Origin: Pimelobacter simplex
Lineage (GTDB): Bacteria; Actinomycetota; Actinomycetes; Propionibacteriales; Nocardioidaceae
DNA length: 64,000 nucleotides
NCBI GenBank assembly: GCA_016803235.1
Contig: JADCLI010000010.1
Location: forward strand, 62,001 to 126,000
Direction: 5' to 3'
Positions within the stretch are counted from its first letter, which is position 1. Each line of letters opens with the position of its first letter. The notes below the pieces were generated by a model. That model saw only the letters and a list, made by a program, of their open reading frames with translations. It made no database searches and was not told the origin of the DNA. Both the position numbers and the translations under genes were made by a program. Positions 18,162 to 26,873 of this stretch are shown here, one piece after another.

Positions 18162-19039
18162 TCGTGCTCCACGGACTGCGCACCGACACCCCGCTGGACG
18201 ACGTCCGCCGGGTGCTGGCGGACCGCGGGACGCCGTACCTGTTCGTCGACCAGGCCGCCTGCGCCGACACGGTCGTCCGGCACACCGACGACGGGCTGGT
18301 GCTCGTCGTCGCCGGACGCGAGGTGCCGGTCGGGGAGGTGCGCGGGATCTACCTGCGGCCCTACGACCTCGGCGACGCCGTGGACGCCGTCGAGCGGGTC
18401 CGGCTGGGCAGGCTGGCCCTCGACCTGCGCGAGTGGGCCGAGACGGCGCCGCCGTCCGTGCGGGTGGTCAACCGGCCCTCGGCCGGGCTGAGCAACCACT
18501 CCAAGCCGCGGCAGTCACGGGTCATCGACGCCATCGGGTTCGCCGTCCCGGAGACGCTGCTGACCACCGACCCGGACGCTGCCGCGGCGTTCGTCGCGCA
18601 GCACGGCCGCGCGATCGTGAAGTCGATCGGCGGCACCCGCAGCATCGTGCGCACCGTCGTGCCCGACGACGAGCTGAGCGCGGTCCGGTGGTGCCCGACC
18701 CAGCTGCAGCGGTTCGTCCCCGGGACGGAGTACCGCGTGCACGTCGTGGGGGAGCGGCTCTTCACCCACCGGATCCGTACCGAGGCCGTCGACTACCGCT
18801 ACGGTGGCTTCGGTCTCGAGCCCGACGACCTGCCGGAGGCCGTCGCGCAGCGCTGCCGGGCACTGACCGCGGCGCTCGGCCTCGAGCTCGCCGGCATCGA
18901 CCTGCGCTTCGGCGACGACGGGCGCTGGTACTGCTGGGAGGTGAACACCTCGCCGGCGTACACGTGCTTCGACGGCGGCGACCGGGTGATCGCCACCGCC
19001 CTCGCCGAGCACCTCGCGAGCGGGCCCGTCCGGGGGTGA
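18158..19039 (+). CDS. RimK-like ATP-grasp ligase
   Basis: A 293-residue ATP-grasp enzyme, expected to join a carboxylate to an amine or hydroxyl with ATP. Motifs: VNRPSAGLSNHSKP (105-117), ATP-binding lysine K155 in AIVKSIGG, QRFVPGTEYRVHVVG (184-198), and metal ligands D248 (GIDLRF), E261 and N263 in WEVNTSPAYTCF. The EVNxSPxY ending resembles ATP-grasp enzymes that make graspetide-type peptides more than it does RimK itself. It is third in the S8 protease operon (GTGA overlap 18158-18161). The substrate is unknown; no separate precursor peptide gene was seen. Confidence 0.85.
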   Translation: MIVLHGLRTDTPLDDVRRVLADRGTPYLFVDQAACADTVVRHTDDGLVLVVAGREVPVGEVRGIYLRPYDLGDAVDAVERVRLGRLALDLREWAETAPPSVRVVNRPSAGLSNHSKPRQSRVIDAIGFAVPETLLTTDPDAAAAFVAQHGRAIVKSIGGTRSIVRTVVPDDELSAVRWCPTQLQRFVPGTEYRVHVVGERLFTHRIRTEAVDYRYGGFGLEPDDLPEAVAQRCRALTAALGLELAGIDLRFGDDGRWYCWEVNTSPAYTCFDGGDRVIATALAEHLASGPVRG

Positions 19040-19210
19040 GGGTGGATTCGTCCGGGAGGCCGGGCGTCTGGCAGACTGTCCGACTGAGTTCTGCGACTTC
19101 CGGTCCCTCTCAACCGGTGGTGGCAGGACCCGTCCGAGTCCGGGCGCCGGTGTCCCCACCTGGCCGTCCCTGGCTCACCCACCACCAGTTCTCAAGGAGA
19201 CACCACAAAC

Positions 19211-19693
19211 GTGGCCGTCAAGATTCGTCTGAAGCGCCTGGGCAAGGTCCGGGTCCCGCAGTACCGCATCGTCATCGTCGACTCGCGCAAGAAGCGCGAC
19301 GGCGCGGTGATCGAGGAGATCGGCAAGTACCACCCCAAGGAGGACCCGTCGTACATCGACGTCGTCTCCGAGCGGGCGCAGTACTGGCTGGGCGTCGGCG
19401 CGCAGCCGTCGGAGGCCGTGGAGGCCATCCTCAAGGTCACCGGCGACTGGCAGAAGTTCAAGGGCATCGACGGCGCCGAGGGCACCCTCAAGGTCAAGGA
19501 GCCCAAGCGCGACAAGCTCGAGATCTTCAACGAGGCCCTCAAGGAGGCCGCCAGCGAGCCCAAGGCTTCGGCGACCACCGCGAAGAAGAAGGCTGAGAAG
19601 AAGGTCGAGGAGAAGGTCGAGGAGGCGCCGGCCGAGGCCGCTGCCGACGAGGCCCCCGCCGAGACCCCGGCCGACGAGAACGCCGAGGCCTGA
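19211..19693 (+). CDS. rpsP: 30S ribosomal protein S16
   Basis: Small-subunit protein S16. The core (residues 1-85, starting [20 protein letters not shown]) is standard; a long Lys/Ala/Glu-rich tail brings it to 160 residues, as in many actinobacteria. GTG 19211 has AAGGAG about 10 nt upstream. It opens the conserved rpsP-khpA-rimM-trmD-rplS block. The preceding 171 bp must hold its promoter, but no convincing -35/-10 pair stands out. Confidence 0.96.
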   Translation: MAVKIRLKRLGKVRVPQYRIVIVDSRKKRDGAVIEEIGKYHPKEDPSYIDVVSERAQYWLGVGAQPSEAVEAILKVTGDWQKFKGIDGAEGTLKVKEPKRDKLEIFNEALKEAASEPKASATTAKKKAEKKVEEKVEEAPAEAAADEAPAETPADENAEA

Positions 19694-19697
19694 GCCG

Positions 19698-19937
19698 ATG
19701 CTGGCTGACGCGCTGGAGCACCTCGTCCGCGGAGTGGTCGACCACCCCGACGACGTGGTCGTGCGCGACAAGCAGCTGCGCCGCGGCGCCGTGCTCGAGG
19801 TCCGGGTCCACCCCGACGACCTCGGCAAGGTGATCGGTCGCAGCGGTCGCACCGCGACCGCGTTCCGCACCGTGATCTCCGCGATCGCCGGCAACAGCAG
19901 CACCCGGATCGACTTCGTCGACACCGACCGCCGCTGA
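19698..19937 (+). CDS. khpA: KH-domain RNA-binding protein KhpA
   Basis: A 79-residue single KH domain, an RNA chaperone-like protein (KhpA/YlqC type) always found after rpsP. The GxxG loop is KVIGRSGRTATAFR. It starts 4 bp after the rpsP stop, so it shares its message. A strong terminator follows at 19948-19981. Confidence 0.92.
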   Translation: MLADALEHLVRGVVDHPDDVVVRDKQLRRGAVLEVRVHPDDLGKVIGRSGRTATAFRTVISAIAGNSSTRIDFVDTDRR

Positions 19938-19947
19938 TCGTCTCGTC

Positions 19948-19981
19948 CGAGCAGCCCCGCACCGATGTGCGGGGCTGCTCG
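19948..19981 (+). terminator. Intrinsic terminator after khpA
   Basis: A 15-bp perfect stem (GAGCAGCCCCGCAC core) with a CGAT loop, followed by GCATTTCC. It separates rpsP-khpA from rimM, or attenuates into it. Confidence 0.8.
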
Positions 19982-20002
19982 CATTTCCGGGACACTAGGG
20001 GT

Positions 20003-20554
20003 GTGGAGAGCATCGAGGTCGTCGTCGGCCGCATCGGCAAGCCGCACGGGATCCGGGGTGAGGTGACCGTGGACGTCCGCACCGACGAGCCGGAGCGCCG
20101 GTACGCCGCCGGAGCCGTGCTGAACGTCGAGGCACCGCGCGGCTCGGCATTCGCCGCCCGCACCCTCACGGTGGCCCGCACCCGCTGGCACCAGGGCGTG
20201 CTGCTCGTGGGCTTCACCGAGCTTCCCGACCGCACCGCCGCCGAGGCCGCGCGCGGCGTGGTGCTGCGGGCCGTCGTACCCGCGGACGAGACGCCGGACG
20301 ACCCGGAGGAGTTCTACGACCACCAGCTGGTCGGACTCGCGGCGCACGACCTCGAGGGCACCCACCTCGGCGAGGTGGTCGGCCTGACCCACGGCGCCCA
20401 GGACCTGCTCCGGATCAGGACCCTCGACCGCCGTGAGGCACTCGTGCCCTTCGTCAGCGCCCTGGTGCCCGAGGTCGACGTCGCCGGAGGCCGCGTGGTC
20501 ATCGCCGACCGGCCCGGCCTGGTCAGCCCCTTCCCGGAGGACGACGACGAGTGA
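20003..20554 (+). CDS. rimM: Ribosome maturation factor RimM
   Basis: A 183-residue factor that assists 16S rRNA 3'-domain maturation and binds S19. It has the N-terminal beta-barrel ([18 protein letters not shown]) and the PRC-barrel half with [10 protein letters not shown] and the late [16 protein letters not shown] 20003 opens the conserved sequence; the frame is open upstream but runs through the terminator. The stop overlaps trmD (GTGA 20551-20554). Confidence 0.94.
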   Translation: MESIEVVVGRIGKPHGIRGEVTVDVRTDEPERRYAAGAVLNVEAPRGSAFAARTLTVARTRWHQGVLLVGFTELPDRTAAEAARGVVLRAVVPADETPDDPEEFYDHQLVGLAAHDLEGTHLGEVVGLTHGAQDLLRIRTLDRREALVPFVSALVPEVDVAGGRVVIADRPGLVSPFPEDDDE

Positions 20555-21720
20555 GGCTCGACTACGTCTCGATCTTCCCCGACTTCTTCGCGCCGCTGGA
20601 GCTCTCGCTGCCGGGCAAGGCCGCCGCGAGCGGGCTGCTCGAGTTCGGCGTGCACGACCTGCGGCAGTGGACCCACGACCGGCACCGCACCGTCGACGAC
20701 ACCCCGTACGGCGGCGGCGCCGGCATGGTGATGAGGCCCGAGCCGTGGGGGGAGGCCTTCGACGAGCTGGTCCCGACCGGCTCGACGGCCGGCGAGCGCA
20801 CGACCATCATCTTCACGACCCCGTCGGGCGAGCGGTTCGACCAGCGCCTCGCCGAGGAGCTCGCCACCCGGGAGCGCCTCGTCTTCGCGTGCGGGCGCTA
20901 CGAGGGCATCGACCAGCGGGTGATCGACCACGCCCGCGAGATCGCCGACGTGCGCGAGGTCAGCCTCGGCGACTACGTCCTCAACGGCGGCGAGGTCGCC
21001 GCCCTGGCGATCACCGAGGCCGTGGTCCGCCTGCTGCCGGGCTTCATGGGCAACGCCGCCTCGATCGTCGAGGAGTCGCACGCCGAGGGCGGCCTCCTGG
21101 AGCACCCCGTCTACACCAAGCCGCCGGAGTGGCGCGGCCACGAGGTCCCCGCCGTGCTGCGCTCCGGTGACCACGGCAAGGTGGCGGCCTGGCGCCACGA
21201 GCAGGCCGTACGACGCACCGCCGAGCGTCGCCCGGACCTGTTGGCGCCGTCCGTGCTCGACGACGGCACACCGATCGTGCGGGCCACCCCCGGCGACGCC
21301 GGCGAGATCCTGACCCTGCAGCGGGCCTGCTGGGTGCAGGAGGCCCAGGCCAACGACACCCTCGACATCCCCGCCCTGCACGAGTCGCTCGACGACGTCC
21401 GCGCCTGGCTGGGGGAGTGGGACACCTACGTCGTGCGCCGCGCCGGCCGGCTGGTCGGCGCCGTGCGCGGCCGGCTCGAGGGCGAGCACGCCTGGGACAT
21501 CGGCCGGATCATGGTCGCCCCCGACCTGCAGGGCAGCGGGCTCGGACGGATCCTGCTCGAGCACATCCAGGCCGTGGCGCCGGCCGGCGTGACGTCGTAC
21601 CTGCTGTTCACGGGGGCGGCGAGCGCCCGCAACCAGCGGCTGTACAAGAAGGCCGGCTTCCGGTTGCGCGCCGACCTGCCCGCGCCGCCGCACGCCGTCG
21701 TCCTCACCAAGCGTCGCTGA
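20551..21720 (+). CDS. trmD: tRNA (guanine-37-N1)-methyltransferase fused to GNAT acetyltransferase
   Basis: Residues 1-230 are TrmD, which methylates G37 of tRNAs reading CNN codons: [25 protein letters not shown] and [14 protein letters not shown] (the trefoil-knot SAM site) are intact. Residues 240-389 are a GNAT N-acetyltransferase with motif [19 protein letters not shown] (acetyl-CoA loop QGSGLG) and the late [11 protein letters not shown]. There is no stop or frame break between the domains, so this is a true fusion; TrmD alone would be about 230-270 residues. The acceptor of the acetyl group is unknown. GTG start overlaps rimM. Confidence 0.92.
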   Translation: MRLDYVSIFPDFFAPLELSLPGKAAASGLLEFGVHDLRQWTHDRHRTVDDTPYGGGAGMVMRPEPWGEAFDELVPTGSTAGERTTIIFTTPSGERFDQRLAEELATRERLVFACGRYEGIDQRVIDHAREIADVREVSLGDYVLNGGEVAALAITEAVVRLLPGFMGNAASIVEESHAEGGLLEHPVYTKPPEWRGHEVPAVLRSGDHGKVAAWRHEQAVRRTAERRPDLLAPSVLDDGTPIVRATPGDAGEILTLQRACWVQEAQANDTLDIPALHESLDDVRAWLGEWDTYVVRRAGRLVGAVRGRLEGEHAWDIGRIMVAPDLQGSGLGRILLEHIQAVAPAGVTSYLLFTGAASARNQRLYKKAGFRLRADLPAPPHAVVLTKRR

Positions 21721-21862
21721 TTTCGGCGGCGGTCCGGGCTGTGCGAGGATTGCTGGTCGGTGTCACGGACGCTTCTGCCACAGGGGAACCGCCGATCGTG
21801 ACGCCTGATCCGAGTCCATCACCACCACCGCGGCTGACCTGTGCGCACTCGCGAGGAGAATC

Positions 21863-22225
21863 ATGAGCAACCCCACCCCCGCCGTGGTCACCGACCTCGG
21901 CAACGCCGCCAAGCGCGCCGACGTCCCGGCCTTCCGCGCCGGTGACACCGTCAAGGTCCACGTCAAGGTCATCGAGGGCAACCGCTCGCGTGTCCAGGTG
22001 TTCCAGGGCGTCGTGATCCGCATGCACGGTGCCGGCATCGGCCGTACCTTCACCGTCCGCAAGATCTCCTTCGGCGTCGGTGTCGAGCGGACCTTCCCGC
22101 TCCACTCGCCGATCTTCGAGTCCATCGAGGTCGTCACCCGCGGTGACGTGCGTCGCGCGAAGCTCTACTACCTGCGCAACCTCACCGGCAAGAAGGCCAA
22201 GATCAAGGAGCGCCGCGAGGCCTGA
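21863..22225 (+). CDS. rplS: 50S ribosomal protein L19
   Basis: A 120-residue L19 at the 30S-50S interface: [31 protein letters not shown] and [14 protein letters not shown] are typical. AGGAG lies 6 nt before ATG 21863. It is separated from trmD by 142 bp, so it may have its own promoter. A 15-bp-stem terminator follows. Confidence 0.96.
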   Translation: MSNPTPAVVTDLGNAAKRADVPAFRAGDTVKVHVKVIEGNRSRVQVFQGVVIRMHGAGIGRTFTVRKISFGVGVERTFPLHSPIFESIEVVTRGDVRRAKLYYLRNLTGKKAKIKERREA

Positions 22226-22266
22226 GCCGCCCACTCGGAGGCCTGAGCCTCCGCGAGCAGCGCTAC

Positions 22267-22302
22267 CACGAAGGCCCGACCGGACACGGTCGGGCCTTCG
22301 TG
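22267..22302 (+). terminator. Intrinsic terminator after rplS
   Basis: CACGAAGGCCCGACC (22267-22281) pairs perfectly with 22288-22302; the loop is GGACAC. No T run follows. Confidence 0.8.
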
Positions 22303-22324
22303 CGTCCGGCGTGGGGCGTGCTCC

Positions 22325-22330
22325 TAGACT
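22325..22330 (+). promoter_or_regulatory. Leaderless -10 element, lepB
   Basis: TAGACT, 8 nt before GTG 22339, and no Shine-Dalgarno sequence. Confidence 0.5.
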
Positions 22331-22338
22331 CGTGTCTC

Positions 22339-23211
22339 GTGACGACCGACGACTCCGCCGCGGACTCCGCCGCCCAGGTCCCCGACCCGGAGGCGACCGA
22401 GCCGGCGGGCTCCCGGTCCTCCGCCGCCCCGCGCAAGCACCTGCCGGTGTGGCAGGAGAGCATCCTGCTGCTGGCCGTGGCGCTGGGCCTGGCGGTCGTG
22501 ATCAAGGCGCTGTTCGTCCAGGCGTTCTACATCCCGTCGGAGTCGATGGAGCCGGGCCTGGTCAAGAACGACCGGATCCTGGTCCAGAAGGTCTCCTACT
22601 GGTTCGGGCGCACGCCGCAGCGCGGCGACGTCGTCGTCTTCGAGGACCCCGGCGAGTGGCTCGGGCCGACCGACACCCAGGGGCCGACCGGCGTGGCGAA
22701 CCTGCTGTCCAAGATCGGGCTCTACCCGACGGGCGGGCACCTCGTGAAGCGCGTCATCGGCACCGAGGGCGACGTGGTCGAGTGCTGTGACGAGCAGGGC
22801 CGGATCAAGATCAACGGCAAGCCCGTCGACGAGTCCGACTACCTCGGTCCCGACCCCGGTGAGTGCAACGCCGAGATCGACGACTTCATCAGCGAGCGCG
22901 AGTCCAACCTGTCCCGGCCCTGCGACTGGATCATCGGGCCGATCCCGGAGGGCAAGCTCCTCGTGCTGGGCGACAACCGCGGCCACTCCGCCGACTCGCG
23001 GGCGCACCTGTGCAGCCCCGGCGAGGACCCCTGCACCCAGAGCCCGTGGGTCGACAGCGACCTCGTCGTGGGCAAGGTCTTCACGCTGATCTGGCCGCGC
23101 GACCGCTGGCGCTGGATCACCCGCCCCGAGGTCTTCGAGGGCGTTCCCGACAACCCGCCGGCCGACCTGCTCGACAAGGCGAAGAAGGCCGACGCCGTCC
23201 CCGGCGCCTAG
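22339..23211 (+). CDS. lepB: Signal peptidase I
   Basis: A 290-residue membrane-anchored protease that cleaves signal peptides from exported proteins. A 35-residue acidic cytoplasmic stretch is followed by a transmembrane helix (about 41-60). The Ser/Lys dyad is S69 (PSESMEPG) and K137 (HLVKRVIG). The box LVLGDNRGHSADSR is present. GTG 22339 is favoured by the -10 hexamer just upstream. It stands between rplS and rnhB, the usual place in actinobacteria. Confidence 0.94.
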   Translation: MTTDDSAADSAAQVPDPEATEPAGSRSSAAPRKHLPVWQESILLLAVALGLAVVIKALFVQAFYIPSESMEPGLVKNDRILVQKVSYWFGRTPQRGDVVVFEDPGEWLGPTDTQGPTGVANLLSKIGLYPTGGHLVKRVIGTEGDVVECCDEQGRIKINGKPVDESDYLGPDPGECNAEIDDFISERESNLSRPCDWIIGPIPEGKLLVLGDNRGHSADSRAHLCSPGEDPCTQSPWVDSDLVVGKVFTLIWPRDRWRWITRPEVFEGVPDNPPADLLDKAKKADAVPGA

Positions 23212-23228
23212 GACGGAGGGACGAGGGC

Positions 23229-23906
23229 ATGTCCACGCTGCCCAGGGGAGCGACGGTACGACGCGACGCCGGCATCTACGGCTACGAGCGTGCCCTGCGC
23301 CGGCACGGCTTCGAGCCGGTCGCCGGCGTCGACGAGGCCGGCCGCGGAGCCTGCGCCGGCCCGCTCGTCGCCGGGGCGGCGATCCTGCCCGCCGGCAAGG
23401 CCGGCATCGTCCCGGGCCTCGCCGACTCCAAGCTGCTGACCGCGGCCGCTCGCGAGCGATGCTACGACCAGATCCTCCGCCGGGCACTGGCGTGGTCGGT
23501 CGTCGTCATCCCGCACGACGAGTGCGACCGGCTGGGGATGCATGTCGCCAACGTCGAGGCGCTGCGCCGGGCCGTCGCGAAGCTCGACCTGCCGGCGTCG
23601 TACGTGCTGACCGACGGGTTCCCCGTCGACGGGCTCGGCGTCCCCGGCCTCGCCGTGTGGAAGGGCGACCGGGTCGCCGCCTGCGTCGCGGCCGCGTCGG
23701 TGCTGGCGAAGGTCACCCGGGACCGGATCATGCTCGACCTCGACGAGCAGTGGCCGGCGTACGACTTCAAGACGCACAAGGGCTACATCACCGCCACCCA
23801 CACCACGGCCCTCGAGGAGCACGGACCCTCGCCGGTCCACCGGATGCGGTTCGTCAACGTGCGACGCGCGGCGGGACTCGAGCCGCTGCCTGGGGGAGAG
23901 GACTAG
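23229..23906 (+). CDS. rnhB: Ribonuclease HII
   Basis: A 225-residue RNase HII that nicks RNA in RNA-DNA hybrids, including single ribonucleotides. Catalytic acidic residues lie in AGVDEAGRGACAGP (Asp, Glu), in VLTDGFPVDG and in SVLAKVTRDR. ATG 23229 has a purine-rich GGAGGGACGAGGG upstream. The stop codon TAG (23904-23906) forms part of the -10 hexamer of the next gene. Confidence 0.94.
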   Translation: MSTLPRGATVRRDAGIYGYERALRRHGFEPVAGVDEAGRGACAGPLVAGAAILPAGKAGIVPGLADSKLLTAAARERCYDQILRRALAWSVVVIPHDECDRLGMHVANVEALRRAVAKLDLPASYVLTDGFPVDGLGVPGLAVWKGDRVAACVAAASVLAKVTRDRIMLDLDEQWPAYDFKTHKGYITATHTTALEEHGPSPVHRMRFVNVRRAAGLEPLPGGED

Positions 23907-23909
23907 AGT
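23904..23909 (+). promoter_or_regulatory. Leaderless -10 element, DUF2469 gene
   Basis: TAGAGT, 7 nt before GTG 23917. Its first three bases are the rnhB stop codon. Confidence 0.5.
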
Positions 23910-23916
23910 CGCCCTC

Positions 23917-24225
23917 GTGAGTGCCGAGGAGCTCGAGAAGTACGAGACCGAGCAGGAGCTGAACCTCTACCGGGAGTACCGCGACGTCGTCGGCATCTTC
24001 AAGTACGTCGTGGAGACCGACCGTCGCTTCTACCTGTGCAACTCGGTCGACGTGAAGGCCCGCTCCGAGGGCGGCGACGTGTTCTTCGAGGTCACCATCG
24101 CCGACGCCTGGGTCTGGGACATGTACCGCCCGGCGCGCTTCGCCAAGAACGTCAAGGTGCTCACCTTCAAGGACGTCAACGTCGAGGAGCTCGCGACGTC
24201 CGACCTGGAGCTGCCGAAGTCCTGA
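23917..24225 (+). CDS. DUF2469 family protein
   Basis: A 102-residue conserved actinobacterial protein of unknown function, found beside rnhB (like Rv2901c of M. tuberculosis). It is well conserved: EELEKYETEQELNLYREYRD, then ETDRRFYLCNSVDV and DAWVWDMYRPARF. It is acidic, with no signal or membrane segment. The start is GTG without a Shine-Dalgarno sequence, consistent with a leaderless message. Confidence 0.9.
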   Translation: MSAEELEKYETEQELNLYREYRDVVGIFKYVVETDRRFYLCNSVDVKARSEGGDVFFEVTIADAWVWDMYRPARFAKNVKVLTFKDVNVEELATSDLELPKS

Positions 24226-24246
24226 CCTGGCCGCGTCGGCTCGTCC

Positions 24247-25524
24247 TCAGTCGCTGAGGTGCAGGCCCGCCGGCGGGCGGCGCCACTCGCGGTCGAGGCC
24301 GTTGGTGACCTTCAGGTGGGAGTTCTGGCCGTTCATGTAGAGGTCGTTGACGACGATCGAGCCGCTGGTGACGCCGTTGCCCGAGTTGCCGTTCGCGTAG
24401 AGCATCGAGCTCAGTGCGTAGATGCTGCCGTTGATGTTGGTCTCGCCGTTGCCCTGGACGTGGATCGAGCTGGTGTTGTGCCGGTCGTAGACGATCGCCA
24501 GGTCGCTGAAGCCGAGTGCGCCGGCCGTGAGCGTCAGCTCGTTGCCGTTGCTCGCGTCGAACTTGCCGCCGGCCTCGCCGGCCGTGGCACAGAACCGCGG
24601 GGCCGTGGGCGTGCCGCACACGGCGTACAGGGTCACGCCGTTGCCGCGGAACACGGTGTTGTTGCCCATGTCCCAGGTGCCGGTGAGCACGTACAGGCCG
24701 GGGGAGAGGACGCAGGTCTCGTTGCTGCCGAAGGACCGGGCGCCGTAGACCCCGGGGCCCTGGGTGCAGGGGTCGGTCCGGGCCACGCCCGCCGGGGTCG
24801 GCAGGACCAGGTGGCCGAGCGGGTCGCCCATCTTGGTCGACACGGGCTCGGCCGGCGGGTCGTAGTTGCCGGTGGCGGTGTCCTCGACCGTGATCTCGTT
24901 GCCGTCGCCGATCGCCTCCACGATGCCGTTCGGCCCGGTCGACACGCTGCCGTTGAAGTGCACGCTGCTGGCCGTCACGGTCGCGTCGCCGTTGCCCAGC
25001 GTGTGCAGGCCCTCGCCGAGCACGCACAGTGAGCACTTGAAGACGACACCCGGGTCGATGGTCGCGGTCGCCTGGGCGCCGATGTGGAACTCGCTGACCC
25101 CGACCAGGCCGGCGAGCGCGGTCTTCACGTCACGATGTGGGACCCGCACCCGGACCCGGCTCGGGCGGTCGGGGTCGTCGAAGGAGATGCACTGCGAGGT
25201 CGGGGCGTAGGGCAGGTGCCCGGGGTCCTTGCAGCCTCCCCACTCGGCCGCGGCGACGTCGAAGTTGTCGGCGGCGTAGTCCTGCGCGGCGGTGATCGCC
25301 ACCGGGACCTGGGGCTCGCCGTCGGCGTCGTAGAGCACGTTCGCGGCCGCCAGCGCCGAGGCGTCGGCCGCGTTCTGTGCCTGGCCACGGACGTCGCGGG
25401 CCAGGCCGAGGTCGATGACCAGGGACGCGGCCATCAGCAGTGCCACGGCGACGAGGGCCACCAGGACGGCGACGGCTCCTCGCTCGTCGCCCTCGCACCG
25501 GCGGGCGTTGCTCAGTCGCACCAT
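24247..25524 (-). CDS. TadG-like pilus-assembly protein with repetitive C-terminal domain
   Basis: A 425-residue membrane-anchored protein. It begins like TadG/Flp pilus-associated proteins: ERGAVAVLVALVAVALLMAA, a single helix after a short basic start, then IDLGLARDVRGQAQNAADA. From about residue 160 it changes to a Gly/Asn/Thr-rich sequence with short repeats (GNGDATVTASS, GNGVTLYAVCG, NINGSIYAL, NGNSGNGVTSGS) that looks like a beta-helix. ATG 25524 overlaps the upstream TadE gene by 13 bp. No tad ATPase or prepilin gene is nearby. The function is probably surface structure or secretion, inferred. Confidence 0.72.
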   Translation of the reverse strand: MVRLSNARRCEGDERGAVAVLVALVAVALLMAASLVIDLGLARDVRGQAQNAADASALAAANVLYDADGEPQVPVAITAAQDYAADNFDVAAAEWGGCKDPGHLPYAPTSQCISFDDPDRPSRVRVRVPHRDVKTALAGLVGVSEFHIGAQATATIDPGVVFKCSLCVLGEGLHTLGNGDATVTASSVHFNGSVSTGPNGIVEAIGDGNEITVEDTATGNYDPPAEPVSTKMGDPLGHLVLPTPAGVARTDPCTQGPGVYGARSFGSNETCVLSPGLYVLTGTWDMGNNTVFRGNGVTLYAVCGTPTAPRFCATAGEAGGKFDASNGNELTLTAGALGFSDLAIVYDRHNTSSIHVQGNGETNINGSIYALSSMLYANGNSGNGVTSGSIVVNDLYMNGQNSHLKVTNGLDREWRRPPAGLHLSD

Positions 25525-26021
25525 GACCAGCTCTGTCCTGTCGGTGCGGCCTCCGCCGTCCCGGTCCCCGTCGGCTTGGTGGCGTCCGCCTCGATGGACA
25601 TCCGCAGGCTCGCGCGCACGTAGCCACCGTTGGGCATCGGCAGCATGCCGAAGTCGCCCCGTGAGCGCACCAGGACGCAGACCTGCAGCAGGTTCCCGCG
25701 TGCCCAGCCGTCCGGTGCGGAGACGTTCACGTAGGTGTCCGCCGGCGCCCGGTCGACCATCTTCTCGACGGTGCACGAGATGCCGGACCAGCCGGGCGTC
25801 GTACCGCAGCCGGGGGAGTTCTTGCCGACCACCGACATCCGGGCGGTCTCCCGCACGCCCTGGTTGGCGTTGAGGGAGTCGTCGAAGTACAGGCCGTACT
25901 GGAGGATCCCGAAGATGATCGCCACGAGCAGGCCCCCGACGAGGGCGAACTCCAGCGCCGCCGCACCGCGTGCGTCGTCGGACCGGGCCGTGCGAAGCGC
26001 ACGTCGTCGTCCCAGAGCCAT
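25512..26021 (-). CDS. TadE-like pseudopilin
   Basis: A 169-residue TadE-family protein: RGAAALEFALVGGLLVAIIF is the typical Glu-containing N-terminal helix of TadE pseudopilins, preceded by a short Arg-rich leader. Four Cys in the mature part may form disulfides. The start at 26021 has GGGGAGG about 7 nt upstream. It is first in a two-gene reverse-strand operon with the TadG-like gene; a second TadE/TadG pair runs the other way from 26381. Confidence 0.78.
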   Translation of the reverse strand: MALGRRRALRTARSDDARGAAALEFALVGGLLVAIIFGILQYGLYFDDSLNANQGVRETARMSVVGKNSPGCGTTPGWSGISCTVEKMVDRAPADTYVNVSAPDGWARGNLLQVCVLVRSRGDFGMLPMPNGGYVRASLRMSIEADATKPTGTGTAEAAPTGQSWSWCD

Positions 26022-26380
26022 TCCTGCCTCCCCCTCGTCGGCCCGAGCCGACCGAAACTCCCCACTCGATTGTCGGCACCCGGGGCGCTGCAGCGAAGCC
26101 CGAACGGGCGCCATTTGCCCTCGGGGGCGAAGTCGGGCCGACCGGCAGGGACCCTGGTGACGTGGGCGCACCATGCCCGGTCCCCGAACGGGCCAGACGG
26201 ATCAGGACCATCGTCCCGGACCCCCAGGACCACGGGGGCCTAGTCCCAACGAACTAGCCCGCCCTCGTCGTCCGAGTGGAATGACCCGGGATTCGTTCCC
26301 CGGGCGTTCGAGGCGCCACTACTGTGTGCGGAACGCCGCTCGGGGGCGTCATGGGAGCGAGTCCGGGGGAGGCCGGCCGA
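26022..26380. other. Divergent intergenic region between two TadE operons
   Basis: 359 bp without a gene. It must hold both promoters, but no convincing -35/-10 pair was found. A small inverted repeat, CTAGT (26240-26244) and ACTAG (26253-26257) with GGG/CCC outside, and a CCCGGG...CCCGGG pair near 26286-26305 are the only structures seen. Confidence 0.6.
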
Positions 26381-26872
26381 ATGAGGCGTTGTGTGCGAGG
26401 GACGGGTGCCGTGCTGCGCCGTCGACGGGCGACCGATCGGGGCGCGGCGGCGGTCGAGTTCGCGCTGATCCTGTTCCCGCTGATGCTGATCGTGTTCGGC
26501 ATCGTCAACTACGGAGACATGCTGAGCGTGCGCCAGTCCGTCAGCCAGGCCGCGTCCGAGGGCGCCCGTGCGGCGGCGGTCGAGATCGATCCCGCCCAGC
26601 GCACCACTGCGGCCGAGTCCGCGCGCAGCGCCGCCCTGAACGCCCAGGGCCAGACCTGCAACTCCGCCTGCGAGGTCGTCGTCGACGACTGTGCCGACGC
26701 CACCACACTGGCCAAGGGTGCCCTCCCCGCCGGCGGCACCAGCAACTCCGCCGCCGACCCGATCGACTGCGTGTGGGTCAAGGTCGAGATCGACTACGAC
26801 GGGCTGATCCCGGGCTTCGGCCCGGTGCTTCCCGACACGCTCCGGTACACCGCCGTGGCGCGGGTGAGCTGA
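26381..26872 (+). CDS. TadE-like pseudopilin, second copy
   Basis: A 163-residue TadE-family protein with the helix DRGAAAVEFALILFPLMLIV at residues 19-38, followed by SVRQSVSQAASEGARAAAVE. ATG 26381 is chosen over ATG 26351 and GTG 26324 because GGGGGAGG lies 8 nt upstream. Four Cys are found in the C-terminal half. The TadG-like gene follows 1 bp after the stop, so the two are one operon. Confidence 0.78.
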   Translation: MRRCVRGTGAVLRRRRATDRGAAAVEFALILFPLMLIVFGIVNYGDMLSVRQSVSQAASEGARAAAVEIDPAQRTTAAESARSAALNAQGQTCNSACEVVVDDCADATTLAKGALPAGGTSNSAADPIDCVWVKVEIDYDGLIPGFGPVLPDTLRYTAVARVS

Positions 26873-26873
26873 C

